Positions 43,529 through 53,910 of a stretch of DNA of 64,000 bases are shown here, one piece after another. The notes under the pieces were generated by a model that was not told where the DNA came from, did no database searches, and saw only the letters and a list, made by a program, of their open reading frames with translations. Each line of letters opens with the position of its first letter. Position 1 is the first letter of the stretch. A program made the position numbers and the translations under genes. Source of the DNA: Polytrichum commune (lineage: Eukaryota > Streptophyta > Polytrichopsida > Polytrichales > Polytrichaceae); assembly GCA_950295325.1 (NCBI GenBank), contig OX485809.1, positions 27,604,144 to 27,668,143 of the forward strand, written 5' to 3'.

Positions 43529-44160
43529 TTTACGAACGAACGTTCGTAAGTGACATGCATATCCCACAGACTACGCAGTGTTAATGCGTCTTTGCAATTG
43601 ATGTAATTATATTTACGAACGTTCGCTCGTAAATGAGGGGTTGCAAGATCATATAAATTTTTAGTATTGAGTTTACGAACGAGCGTTCGTAAAAGATATG
43701 AAGATCAAAGAGACCACTCGTCATGAATGTGTTTGTAATATATTTGGTTATTTTTACGAACGATCGTTCGTAAAAGATATAGGTTTTATAGGTTTGGATT
43801 CATTTACGAACGTGCGTTCGTAAGTATGTCCATTTGGTCTATCTTTTCGGATATTTGGTTGATTTATCTTTCGTAAGTACATGTGATTTGTCTTATTGGT
43901 GTTCGCAAAATTGTATTTGTTCTTTAGATATCTATAGAGGTTCATATTTAAGTTAAGGTTCCTTCTGAGTGATATTTTGAGTATATTTACGAACGTGCGT
44001 TCGTAAATATAGATCATTTCAAAGAACGTGGAGTGCGTATTTACGAACGCACGTTCGTAAATGGAGGTTCGGTATGCAGTGTATGTCCATTTACGAATGA
44101 GCGTTCGTAAATGGAGGTGGGTATGCAGTGTATGTCCATTTACGAACGAGCGTTCGTATA
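43529..44160. repeat. Palindrome cluster 2, upstream of the minus-strand genes
   Basis: Nine copies in 630 bp at about 43529, 43612, 43672, 43753, 43803, 43986, 44040, 44090 and 44139, each 22 bp with centres AA, TT, AG, AT, TG, TG, CA, AG and AG. They occupy the 5' region of the minus-strand gene block, where a promoter or leader intron would be. Confidence 0.92.
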
Positions 44161-44639
44161 TGTGATGGTTTTGGGATCCCCTGTCCGTACATATATGTAT
44201 TCGTGTATATACGAATACGTATATATATATAACTCACTTATTAGCTACTCTGCTTGCAGCCGTGCCTGCAAAATTTTGGTCAGAATGATGCAATTCTTCA
44301 ATCATAAAGCAATTGAGATGCAGAATGAGATGCAGAATGAAACATGAAGAAAAGAGTGATAGTTCACATTGCATGTAACAAAAGAAATTGAATTCAAGAA
44401 GCAACATTTTCAGAATGTGAGAGGAGTTGGAAAGGATAACAAATTACATTGAAATGCTGCACACTGCAATCCCTGCTTCTTCTCTTTCTGAAAATCCCAT
44501 AAATCCTCACAACTGCACACTCAATTGCCTTTCAAATGCACACTCAGATAACTCTCTAATGCAGACCTCAAGCCTTCACAGCTTATATACAAACCCTAGT
44601 ATACTCCTATGTACACAAAACTCACAACCTTGTAGCTCT

Positions 44640-45010
44640 CAAGCTTCTGAACTCTTAAGCAAACCCTAAACTCTCAAGCTTCCCTAAACTCTCAAGCTTC
44701 ACTTCTGAAGCTTCCCTAAACTCTCAAGCTTCACTTCTGAAGCTTCCTTAAACTCTCAAGCTTCACTTCTGAAGCTTCCTTAAACTCTCAAGCTTCAACT
44801 CTGAAGCTTCCTTAAACTCTCAAGCTTCTAAAGATCACCCTCAAGCTCTCAATCCGAAACTCTGAAGCTTTCCTACTCAAGCTCTCAAGCTTTTGAAACT
44901 CACAAACTCTCACACTGAAAGCTTTCACAAACTCACAAGCTTTCACAATGAAAGCTTTCACAAACTCAAAAGCTTTCACACAAGCTCTCAATCTGAAATC
45001 TCTCAAAACT
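44640..45010. repeat. Tandem CTCAAGCTTC / TGAAGCTTCC repeats in the transposon
   Basis: Units of about 32 bp (AAACTCTCAAGCTTCACTTC then TGAAGCTTCC) repeat several times, then grade into AAGCTTTCACAAACTCAC units. The many AAGCTT palindromes give the stretch local hairpin potential. Non-coding. Confidence 0.85.
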
Positions 45011-45194
45011 TGCAACAAAACTAATTTAAAACTTCAAGACTAAAAAAAGCAAGAGCTTCGCTCTCTAAACGCTCCGCTCCTCCTCTCCTCGAAATGACAA
45101 ATGAGGAGAAGAGGAAGGGGCGCGGGGAGGTAGGTGCGCCGCTAGGGTTTCCCAGCACCTGCCACGTGGCACAACTCCACTGGCTAGGGTTGGG

Positions 45195-45275
45195 AGAGAG
45201 ATGGGATGGGATGGTATGGGAGGTGATGGGAAGGGATGGGATGGGATGGGATGCGATGGGAGATGGGAGATGGTT
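45195..45275 (+). repeat. GATGG minisatellite
   Basis: Imperfect run of GATGG(GAT) units on the plus strand inside the transposon. Confidence 0.85.
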
Positions 45276-45299
45276 GTATATTGGAACCCTTCATGTTAT

Positions 45300-46913
45300 T
45301 CTCATGCTTTGACATATTTATATGTAATGGACGCGTTTAAGGCATTAACTTGACAAGCTTAGTTCAAATACATGAATTTTACTCGTTTTATTTCCTTAGT
45401 ACCTCTACATTTGGATTCCTTGTAAACATATTTTAGGAAAATATGCTCAGTTAATTCGTAATAAACAATGCATGTCACTCCCTAGGTTGTCAATGTAGAA
45501 TCCACCCCCAAAGATATATATATGGTGTTTTAAAATATAGTTTATGTAAGAGCTAGATATCTTTCAATTAATTCGATGGTTCCTCAAATAAATATTACAT
45601 GCAAAAAAGAATTCATAATAATATGAGATTGCGCAGAGTTGCTATACGATAGGATGTCAATTCAAGTTCTAATATTAGGTGTTAGCTTGAACTAATGCAT
45701 TTCTGGAGTGGTCAACTATTTTGCTAGCATCAACTACGAGCTTGCGATGAATGAAGTTAATGCAATTACAAGGGTTTTTGAGGAGTCAATATTGTTTGTG
45801 TGTGTAATGTATCCTAGTAACAATCTAAAACCTAAACCCAAATACCACATACACAACTTTCACAAACCCTAAACCCCTAAACCCTACCCCCAAACCCTTA
45901 CCCTAAACCCTAACCGCAAACCCTAAACCCTACATCCCTGCATCTTTTTATCTTACCAACCTTTCTTATATGTGGCCATGTTGTTTTCTGAGGGCAGGTC
46001 AAATTGATCTACCAATGTTGGTTGGATGGAGAATGCTTAATTCCGTTCATAACAACTATAATAATTGATAATGATGGCAATTGTCAATTTCACATTCCAA
46101 ATTAATAGATTTGAGATAAAACTTTGGTTTAAGTGATAAGTGAAATTTCAAATATTCCCACTTTCACCTTAATAGTTCTGAGTGAAATTTCACCACACAA
46201 TCCACGATCTTATTATAATAACATGCATGTCTTAAGACTTCAATTTATATCAACACTTTAAGCTATGATGATGCACATCCTTCTCATAGGATGCAAAACA
46301 TATATTAATTGTAAGTACATACTATTGTATGCACCATTCCAAATTAATAGTGCATTTCCCCAAACCCTAAAAGTCTATTTCCAATAGGACCTCAACTCAT
46401 TTAATCATGTGTCAACTTAAACTAACAATCGAACAATGCATTCCACTATAAATATCACCAATGATCTAATAAACATTTAACCAATGTGTATCCGTACCCT
46501 TACAACAAGTGGACGAAAATTCAATTTCCAATAGGACGTCAAACACATAATAATTGTAACTATGATTCAACGTTACGGTAGCTAGTATGGTTTCAAGTCT
46601 CAATGATCATTACGCTATCATACTATGCAGCATTACAAATTGATTAATCCTTCCTACTCATGCCATTTTAATTCCTTATTTTCACACCTAGATACCATTT
46701 GAAAGAAGACCTAACTTACATATATTATTAGGTATAATTAGTTCATAGTGTCCTCAATCTACCCTAGTGCAAGCCATTATGGATTAACCCGATTTTTTAG
46801 TTGTATTCATGCACTTGGTGACCATATTACGGTCATTTTTTGATGTGAAACATATGATACCTATAATTTTAGAGGCGTCCGCAACATGTTTCTTAGCCAC
46901 TCTGACCTCATTG

Positions 46914-46952
<39 letters not shown>

Positions 46953-47480
46953 CTATGACTTCGACATTCATAACTTTATTAGGCATCAATTGTCAATTAA
47001 CTTGGACTTCATACCTTAGTCGCAAATCATTAAATATTCAATGTTAACCATCTCCATATTTAGACATTATGTGTATATATATATATATATATATATACGT
47101 ATATACATATATTTCGATGAGACCTTGGTCACAACTAAGGTGTGCAACCGATTTATATATTTTCAATATGTTGGCGTGCATGCAAGGCATGTTCCATACA
47201 TGACAATGCTATTTATATAATTCCGCATGGATGGAATGGGAGATTGTTAGGTCAAAGAAGGCGGCGGGAATCTGCTTTTTAAAGAGCATCCAAGGGATTT
47301 TGAACCAGCGGGGTGAAGTACTTAAAGCTCTTCCCCCCACAACAAAGCTCTTTTCAGCGGCACATGCAAGTGTGCGCTCTACAGACCTCACCGAACGCGC
47401 TCAAGCCATTTCGTGTGCGCCAACCCTACACCACCCAGGTACAGTACAGGCTGTACCTACGGCATATACCGCCGTAAATA
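45300..47480. other. AT-rich central spacer of the transposon
   Basis: No gene or palindrome recognised. It contains (TG)n(TA)n at about 46912-46952 and (TA)n at about 47074-47098. The sharp change from the GC-rich gene block suggests a different origin or different constraint. Confidence 0.5.
45845..45935. repeat. Degenerate plant-telomere-like repeats inside the transposon
   Basis: About eight CCCTAAA-like units with small variants. Too short and irregular for a telomere; interstitial. Confidence 0.75.
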
Positions 47481-47487
47481 CCGGAAC

Positions 47488-48563
47488 TTTACGAACGCAC
47501 GTTCGTAAAGATGAAGAGCTTCAGGTTTAGACAAACGATTCGGACCTGGACATGGCAAGGATTTACGAACGCGCGTTCGTAAATTCCACATGAGAGCATG
47601 TTCTGGATTGGGCTACTCATATGGATAGTCACATGCACGTAATCCATCTCAGTTATTTACGAACGTGCGTTCATAAATATGCCTTCGAGGACCATGCAGA
47701 CATATTTGACCCTTATCTATTGGTACCTGATGGTCGGTAATTTACGAACGTGCGTTCGTAAATCCCACAGGAGATCATGTTTTGGATTGAGCTACTCATG
47801 GATAGTCACATGCACATCATCCATGGCATTTATTTACGAACGTGCGTTCGTAAATATGCCTTCGAGTTTCATACATACATATTTGACCCTTGTCTATTGG
47901 TACCTGTTGGTCGGTAATTTACGAACGTGCGTTCGTAAATCCCACATGAGAGCATGTTCTGGATTGAGGTACTCATATGGTTAGTCACATGCACTTAATC
48001 CATGACAGTCATTTACGAACGTGCGTTCGTAAATATGCCTTCGAGGATCATACATACTTATTTGACCCGTATCTATTGTTACCTGATGGTCGGGAATTTA
48101 CGAACGTTCGTTCGTAAATACATGTCATTATTGTCTACGCATCCAGCAACACATCTTCATTCATGCACATCAGTATGGCAGTAATTTACGAACACAGAAT
48201 AGCAAGAAAAATATGCTCATCGCTCGTCCGTGAAGGATGTGAACACGGGGTCGCACCCATTTACGAACGTTCGTTCGTAAATGGGTAGGTACGCAAAAGT
48301 CAACATAATCAAATTCACAATATGGAGGTGCTCAGTGTTCAAAATATTGTTGGAGTTGATTCAGGCATCATCTGCAGATTTGCTAATTTTGTGCGTATGG
48401 ACAAGTGTTCTCTTGTGATAGTATATCGCGCAGGTTCCTAAGTCAACATGGTACTTTGACCTACAAAACCGATATTCCTCAGGGTGCTCTCATTTGAGGG
48501 ATCTCGAAGGCCGCCGGATGTACATGGAGAAGTTACTGAGGTCACGAACGCGCGTTCGTAAAT
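47488..48563. repeat. Palindrome cluster 3, upstream of the plus-strand gene
   Basis: Ten copies at about 47488, 47562, 47656, 47741, 47833, 47918, 48012, 48097, 48260 and 48542, most of them perfect in both 10-bp arms, plus a half site at 48183 and a core-only variant near 48728. They precede the DUF7869-like gene and share its presumed promoter region. Confidence 0.92.
47562..48118 (+). repeat. Three tandem units of about 178 bp, each with two palindromes
   Basis: Unit starts at 47562, 47741 and 47918. Each runs palindrome, CCACA.GAGA.CATG, TCTGGATTG, ACTCATATGG, GTCACATGCAC, palindrome, ATGCCTTCGAG, CATATTTGACCC, CTATTGGTACCTG.TGGTCGG. A final palindrome (48097) closes the array. The high similarity indicates recent amplification. 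Confidence 0.9.
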
Positions 48564-48660
48564 GCATGTGGCGTTCTCGGATTTCTGATTTCGTCGTCGG
48601 TTGTATGTGGACAGGCGCTGGTCCGAACAGCAGGGCCCTCCTGGACGACTAACGAGTGTT
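48230..48660 (+). repeat. Diverged duplicate of 38808-39260 within the transposon
   Basis: Same order of landmarks in both: GGTCGCA.CC, palindrome, GTCAACATAATC-type stretch, GTGATAGT.TATC, TTCCTAAG, CCTACAAAAC, CTCT..... GGATCTCG-type stretch, GG.TGT, palindrome with CG centre, GGC.TTCTC, then CAGCAGG.CCCTCCT and AACGA. The other copy includes the end of a coding exon, so this one is a gene fragment moved next to the plus-strand gene. Confidence 0.75.
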
Positions 48661-48707
48661 CTCCTCTTTGTCCATGTATTGTTTACATTAGTGAACAACC
48701 TAGACGT

Positions 48708-51700
48708 ATGCTTAAAACGTTTTTTTGGGACGCGCGTTCGTCTTTGTGCGTGAGGTTCTCCAATGGTGCACCAAAATTTGTTTGTCAATTTTGGGCCATT
48801 TATCTCCACATATATTCTATCCTCTCTTGTATGCATTGCGGTGGTGGTTGGGTTGATCATGTCCTGGTGGTTGGTCTAGGCTGTATGGCGTTGCATGTGG
48901 GTGATAGTTCATTGGAGTTGTCGACGTATGCATCGTCATCCGATGCTGAATGTGAACTGTCTTCCCCGTCGGCAGATAGTAATGGTGTGCCAAACGTGAG
49001 GGGGGTGTTTGTGGATACATCCTCCCATGAATCTTTGGAAGTCCACGAACAATCTCTGCATTCCGGAGATGACCACGATGACATTCCGTTGTGTGCCGGT
49101 TTCGGGAGGGAGCAATGGGTTGGCCTTGATGTCGTTCTACTCAACGAGGTTGGTGTCCCGGTGGCAGATGGTATATGTAGAAACTCCAATCCCCGTGATT
49201 GTGTCAATGCCAACGCCCTAGGTCTCGATGATGTTGGCGTGTGCATCTTGAACTCTTTGCTTCCGGTAGAGTTCCCGGTGACATGGAGATTTTCCTTGCG
49301 TCGATGGCCGCTTCGTCGAGTTCTACATGAGGAAGTGAGTTTGTGGGATCATGAGCGGCGGCATAAGCAAACACAATTAGCTTTGTTGGCCACAACACGT
49401 CCTCGCAAAGGCCTCCGTAGATATGATTCAAACCGTGTGCCTCGCGGAGATAAGGAGCGTCGACGGGATCGGCTTTTGGGGGACGAATCTATCCGTCTAG
49501 TGTCCGGCAAGGATTGTTGCGCGAGGAAATGTTGCCAATTTTTCCCGCGGGAGAAAATTAGATCTCTGCGTCAAGAGATGTGGCTTGCGGATTTTCGTAT
49601 GAGGTCGGCTAAGAAACTCGAGGTCCACAGAAATTTGCACCTTGATACCCATGGGCATAAGGTGGTGACACTTGAGAATGTTGATGTGTGTTGTACAGCG
49701 TGGTATACCATCCACGCCGTCTCCAAGGCTGACTTTTATAGGTTTCAAAAATATTCATCGTTGGGTCGCCGCTCTCGATTTCATGGCAACTCGGGCACAA
49801 AGAAACCTAGGGAGGCTACACTGCAAGCGTCCGCGACACTATCCACCATCATAGTGCCATTGGCCGATGCAATGCCCCACAAGACGAGGACATTGTCGTC
49901 AGGGGAGAAGGTTGTTCAAATGGTGTTGCCCACGGGCACAAAATGGAAGAACATCTTAACGGACATCAATGAAGTGGGTCGCATAGCGGGATGTGGGCCC
50001 ATTTCTTTGTCCAAGTTGAGTGTGATTAAAAACCAGCAGTTTGCGGAATACATTCTGAAAAGACCCGGGGACAAGTTCGCTAGATGTACGACGTGTGAAA
50101 AATACAAAGGTCTTCGAGACGCCCACCCCATAGGCACTGAATCTCATTCCAGATACCAGAAAAAATATATTGAACATGTCAACAATCAAGAGGCACACCG
50201 TCAAGATTACTATAAGAATCGTGCTCTATCCATAATGAGGCCCACAGAGGTTCTAACAGTCATCCATGATAAAATGGACCACGCCAAAACCGCATGCCCT
50301 TGTTATGCACGCAAAATAAAGGCCACGGATGGTCTCTTCAAGTTGCCCGTAGCTGTCACAGGTTTGTATGAAATCACAACTACGTGTTTAAAGTCTATCC
50401 AATTTTCTTGGGTGTGTTTGGCAAATGTCCAACTCCATACATCCGTTTAGTGGTTATTTGATTATTTTGGTCACGCATCGTTTGTTTTTTCCAGGTATGA
50501 TTGCCCACGGCCATGGGGACGTAAAGTATGCCCATTATGGTTTGGATTTTTACCCTGGGGATGCTAACCACACGGTGGGTTCATTTGCAAAACTGTTGCG
50601 CGATCTTGAGAAGCCACCGGTACATTCTTCCCGTGCACTTTTTGATGGTTGTGGAACCACATCCCTTTATGAGGCAGTGCTTTTGGGGAAGGAGGTTTGT
50701 ATGTCGTCATTGCCAGAACCACCCGGAGAGCCCATTTGTGCAAAACCATTGCCTCCAACTCTCCACGTTCAACTTGATAATTGTGCGAAGGACAACAAAT
50801 GTCGATACGTATTTTGTTTTTGGTCATTGCTCGTGGCGAAAGGAATCTTCAAGGAGGTGTTTGTGTCTTTCTTGATGGTGGGACATACACACGACGACAT
50901 TGATGCATCATTCGGACGGTGGAGCATGAAGTTGCATGAAGAAGATTTTCCAACCATACCTCTTCTTATGAAATCGTATATGGATTTGGACCATATGCCA
51001 GTAATTCCGCACTTGATTGAGGAAGTACCAAATTTCAAGGCCTTCATCAAGCCATACATGTTGAAGGGAGGGGACCGTTTGGTGGGGCATACCAAAGCAC
51101 AACAATTCCGATTTTATATGAGGGACGATGGTCTCCCGGCCATGCAATTCAAGCTTTTGTGCACATCTCCTAATTGGGGCCCGGATGATGGTATACTCGT
51201 ATGGCGTCAAGACAATGATGGGAAATGTTTGGTCCCGGATGGAGAACCAAAGCCTTGCAAACCCGAACCCATGAGGAATGGGCCGGAAATCATCAAAGGC
51301 ATATCCGGATTCATTGAATATTGGAAAGAGTTGTGCGAGGAGGACATCACAAGACGTGTTAGAGATACCCATGAACCGTTGATCGCGTATTGGGATCGCA
51401 TTCGCTCAGCCTTGATGACACTTGGTGGCGACACCCGTACGACTTTGACACAAGGATTTTGGCCACAAAGTCGTTTGACGGTTGTCGAGTCCGATACTAT
51501 GTTTTTCAGCAATGGAGACGTTCGTGAAGAGTTCGCAATGGACGAGCATTACGTTGGCCCTGCCCGCAATCGACCGGCACCGTCGTTTCGTGTAGGTGTT
51601 GATTGCCATGAAGGGTATTTGGTCCTCGTACGAGCTGGGGATGAGGAGCATCCCAAGCCAATTTGGTTGGTAAAAGCATTGTCTTCACCCAATTTTGTTC

Positions 51701-52014
51701 GAACTAGCCCCAACTTTCGTCAAATTGAGGTGGAATATTGTCGTCCAAGCACTAAAGACCACAACGTGCTCCGCACTTATTTAGGTTGGGACACCAAAAA
51801 GAATTTTAAGTGGACAGTGGACTCAGCGTACACACCGGTTTGGATAAACACGGATACTATACTTTGTGCTTGGAAGCCGCGCAAAGGTTCCAACATAGAA
51901 GCAATGACCATCCCCCAAAAACATATACATTTTGCCAAAGACAACTTGGCACGTATTGCAGCTGCGGAAAATGACGCCGAGAATGGATATGAAGCGGAAG
52001 ATGGAGATGGGTAA
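48708..52014 (+). CDS. Transposon gene: DUF7869-like protein, candidate transposase (two exons)
   Basis: Exons 48708-50361 and 50495-52014, joined in phase 1 (VTG/MIAHGHGD) across a 133-bp GT-AG intron; about 1057 residues. The first 60 residues after the ATG at 48708 are less typical, so the true start may be later (for example 48888). Seen in order: an Arg-rich stretch (RGDKERRRDR), Cys cluster CCARKCCQFF, CTAWYTIHAVSKADFYRFQK, a CTTCEK zinc-type pair, IHDKMDHAKTACP, then LHVQLDNCAKDNKCRYVF and VSFLMVGHTHDDIDASFG. The last two are the hallmark of DUF7869 proteins, whose spaced Asp residues suggest an RNase H-like catalytic fold (inference). This is the only integrase-like protein in the element, so it is the best transposase candidate. 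The reading frames are open throughout. A basic chromatin-type C-terminus is absent; the end is acidic. Confidence 0.75.
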
Positions 52015-52390
52015 ACATAACATAGGTGAAAGTTAACGGCGGGAAAAAACATTAGTACTTAGTAGTCTTGGTTTTTAATAGACTTAGTAGACTTGTCACA
52101 CTCCATTGTGGTATACGTTTGGGATGTGCCATCCAAAACCATAAGAACCTTACTTATGGGATGCGCACCCCAAACTCTATAATGACATAAACCATTTGTT
52201 TTTTATATTCGCTTGTTATTTTCCACATGGAGTTCACATTTTCATTATAATTGCAATTTTCTATTTTTAGTATTAGGAATATTCTTTACGTGCGAATTTT
52301 TAAATTGTCATGTTCTTGATGTTCCCAACATTCCATATGCCCACAATATTGGCATCCCAAACTATGGGCATATTTTATTTTGAGACTTTC
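52015..52390. other. Right subterminal region of the transposon
   Basis: 3' flank of the DUF7869-like gene. AT-rich, with CATCCCAAA-like short repeats in both orientations near 52110-52180 and 52340. No palindromes of the main family. Confidence 0.5.
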
Positions 52391-52419
52391 AAAAGTCTCC
52401 GATTAACGAATATAGTGTT
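52391..52419 (-). repeat. Right terminal inverted repeat of the 16-kb transposon
   Basis: Mirror of the left end: outer AACACTATATTCG and inner GGAGACTTTT on the minus strand with a variable middle. Just inside, GAGACTTT and AAAGTCTC form a small hairpin. Confidence 0.9.
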
Positions 52420-52423
52420 ATAC

Positions 52424-53368
52424 CTTTCGGCGGATGTTTTCATCCAAACTCGCTAGAAATGATCCCATCATTCCTAAGCCCGGATTCTTCTCGCAATCAA
52501 ATTGCAAGAACTTCGCTTTATACTCCTTGGCATAGCGGGAGAGGTTTTGCTCACTTCGCCACCTCATTGCGCCTAGCGCCGTAACATCTAGCAAGTGTTG
52601 GTGTGGCTTTCGCCACACCCGGATCGCCCAAGTCCTTAGCGCGTCCCACGCAAGGTCTTCGCCTTGCGAACTCCGCCAACTAGCGAAAGTTGTTGACGCA
52701 CCTTCCTTAAGGAAGGACCCGAAACTTCTCACCCGAACGGCGTCACCAATGTAACCCGCGGCCTCACAATAGGCCTCATATTCGGTGAGAAACGCTTTTA
52801 TATTGCGTTTGTCCCTCGTGTCCCAAAGCGGCGGTTTGGGCACGTTTTTCATGTAGAGGCCGGGACTAGGTCTTCCCGAGGAAGCGCTAGTTGCCTTCGC
52901 AAGTTGAGGCACAACTAGGTTCATCATGTTCCTCATTTCCTTTAGCTCGGTTTCAACCCGAGCCATCTTAGTTTCTCTCCGCCTCGAATTCATGCGATCC
53001 GAGTCACTTGCGGACTCTTCGGGTTCATAATCAACCTCATCACCTCTCGGAGGTGGTTCGTTAGGTTGACCCGAATCGCTAATGCCTTGATTGACGTCAT
53101 CCGCTTCCGGATTCGGGTCTAAGGCCATCGGCTCTAAGTTAAATTCGCTCCGAATTAAACTCGCGGTCTTGTCTTCCTCAAGCACCTTTTTCTTGCGGGT
53201 TGCCCGAGTCTTCTTGCTCGGCCCGCCTTCATCCGCACCTTGAGTCAACATCTCAACTCCCGGTGCGGGCTCACTTTGATCGCCCTCTCGTTGCAATTCG
53301 ACCTCGCCCTTCTTTGCCCACTTGTTGGCCGCCATTTTCGAAGTTCCAAACTCCCCCTTAGGCTCCAA
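52424..53368 (-). pseudogene. Chromovirus gag, 5' part (fossil)
   Basis: Gag region next to the 5' LTR: acidic and charged N-terminal part, then a retrotransposon-gag-like stretch (YKAKFLQFDCEKNPGLG). It is separated from its downstream part by the 16-kb transposon. Confidence 0.85.
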
Positions 53369-53410
53369 CTCGGCACTTAAGCTCCAAATCGCAATCCCGA
53401 GCTCAAATCA

Positions 53411-53422
53411 GCTCTGATACCA
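53411..53422 (-). other. Primer binding site of the chromovirus (initiator-Met tRNA)
   Basis: TGGTATCAGAGC on the minus strand, two bases inside the 5' LTR, complementary to the 3' end of plant initiator-Met tRNA. Confidence 0.9.
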
Positions 53423-53424
53423 CA

Positions 53425-53905
53425 TGTAACGTCGCTCAACGTCACGTCCCTTGCGCCCCGCGCAAAGCTCCTAACTCACAACCTGCAAACCACTTTGCAA
53501 GGTGAGTCCCGACTCGCCACGACTAATCCCGGACTAGCCCCGACGCGTCCCGGCTCGTTGTGACTAGTCCCAACGAGTCCCGATCCTAAGTACTTCCCGT
53601 GCTAGTTTCCTAACACTACTTTGGGGCTATTAATAGTCCACCCTCGGCACCCCGGACCTTTCCCACGGCCCGGGAGTTGGGCATTTCCCACATGCCCCGC
53701 ATGTGCTCCGAGTCTCTTCAAAGACTCACCCCTTAGCCTTGCGGCCAAGACCTTCGTGCCTCGCGCACGGGTCACCCCACCTCGGAACTAAGTCCTCCCG
53801 CCTTAGTCCCGAATCCCAACCGGGTTCAACCCTACTCAAGAGGTGCGGTTCAAGGCCGCACCCAAAACCTCTTAAGTGTTTAGCCCGTTCTAACGGGGCC
53901 TTACA
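53425..53905 (-). repeat. 5' LTR of the chromovirus
   Basis: 481 bp with TG...CA ends; pairs with 30968-31458 and is followed by the CTGCC target duplication. Confidence 0.95.
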
Positions 53906-53910
53906 CTGCC

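Larger units (their letters stand above)
36294..52419. mobile_element. 16.1-kb DNA transposon with TIRs, multiple genes and a palindrome array
   Basis: Both ends carry the inverted sequence AACACTATATTCG, then after a six-base variable stretch GGAGACTTTT. ATAC flanks the element on both sides (36290-36293 and 52420-52423), and the interrupted chromovirus sequence continues on each side, so the limits are exact. Contents: a DUF7869-like gene on the plus strand (48708-52014), three or so spliced genes on the minus strand (36686-43500), about 30 palindromes of one family, tandem repeats and an AT-rich central spacer. No capsid, polymerase or reverse transcriptase sequence was seen. The 4-bp duplication and CACTA-containing ends recall the CACTA/Mirage/Chapaev group, but the putative transposase does not look like a usual member. 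It is younger than the recent chromovirus it interrupts. Confidence 0.9.
30968..53905 (-). mobile_element. Ty3/gypsy chromovirus LTR element (fossil), split by a 16-kb insertion
   Basis: LTRs at 30968-31458 and 53425-53905 are bounded by TG...CA and flanked by an exact 5-bp duplication CTGCC (30963-30967 and 53906-53910). A primer site matching initiator-Met tRNA follows the 5' LTR at 53411-53422, and a purine tract precedes the 3' LTR at 31459-31471 (all read on the minus strand). Gag, protease, reverse transcriptase/RNase H, integrase and a chromodomain follow in Ty3/gypsy order. The element was about 6.8 kb before the insertion at 36294-52419 split its gag region. LTRs differ by four substitutions and one 10-bp indel over about 480 bp, so it is recent. 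Besides the insertion it shows about two reading-frame breaks and is not whole. Confidence 0.93.

Noticed and set aside
45845-45935. A true telomere or chromosome end
   Set aside because: Only a few degenerate units, flanked on both sides by transposon sequence.
43754-48184. Repeated short peptides such as YERAFV, TNERS and RTFVR in several frames
   Set aside because: They are translations of the DNA palindrome in different frames, not a protein repeat family.
38699-48563. The palindrome array as a CRISPR array
   Set aside because: Spacing is irregular, units lie in introns and even exons, and spacers are not of uniform length; the setting is a eukaryotic transposon with no cas gene.
49204-51651. 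Minus-strand open frames opposite the DUF7869-like gene
   Set aside because: Shadows of the plus-strand gene, with no motifs of their own.
36294-52419. The 16-kb element as a Polinton or other virus-like element
   Set aside because: No capsid, DNA polymerase B, packaging ATPase, protease or retroviral integrase sequence was seen, and the target duplication is 4 bp, not the 6 bp typical of Polintons.
36294-52419. A plain CACTA/EnSpm transposon because the ends contain CACTA
   Set aside because: If the ends began at CACTA the flanks would not match as a duplication; the exact ATAC match requires ends starting AACACTA. No tnp2-type transposase was seen.
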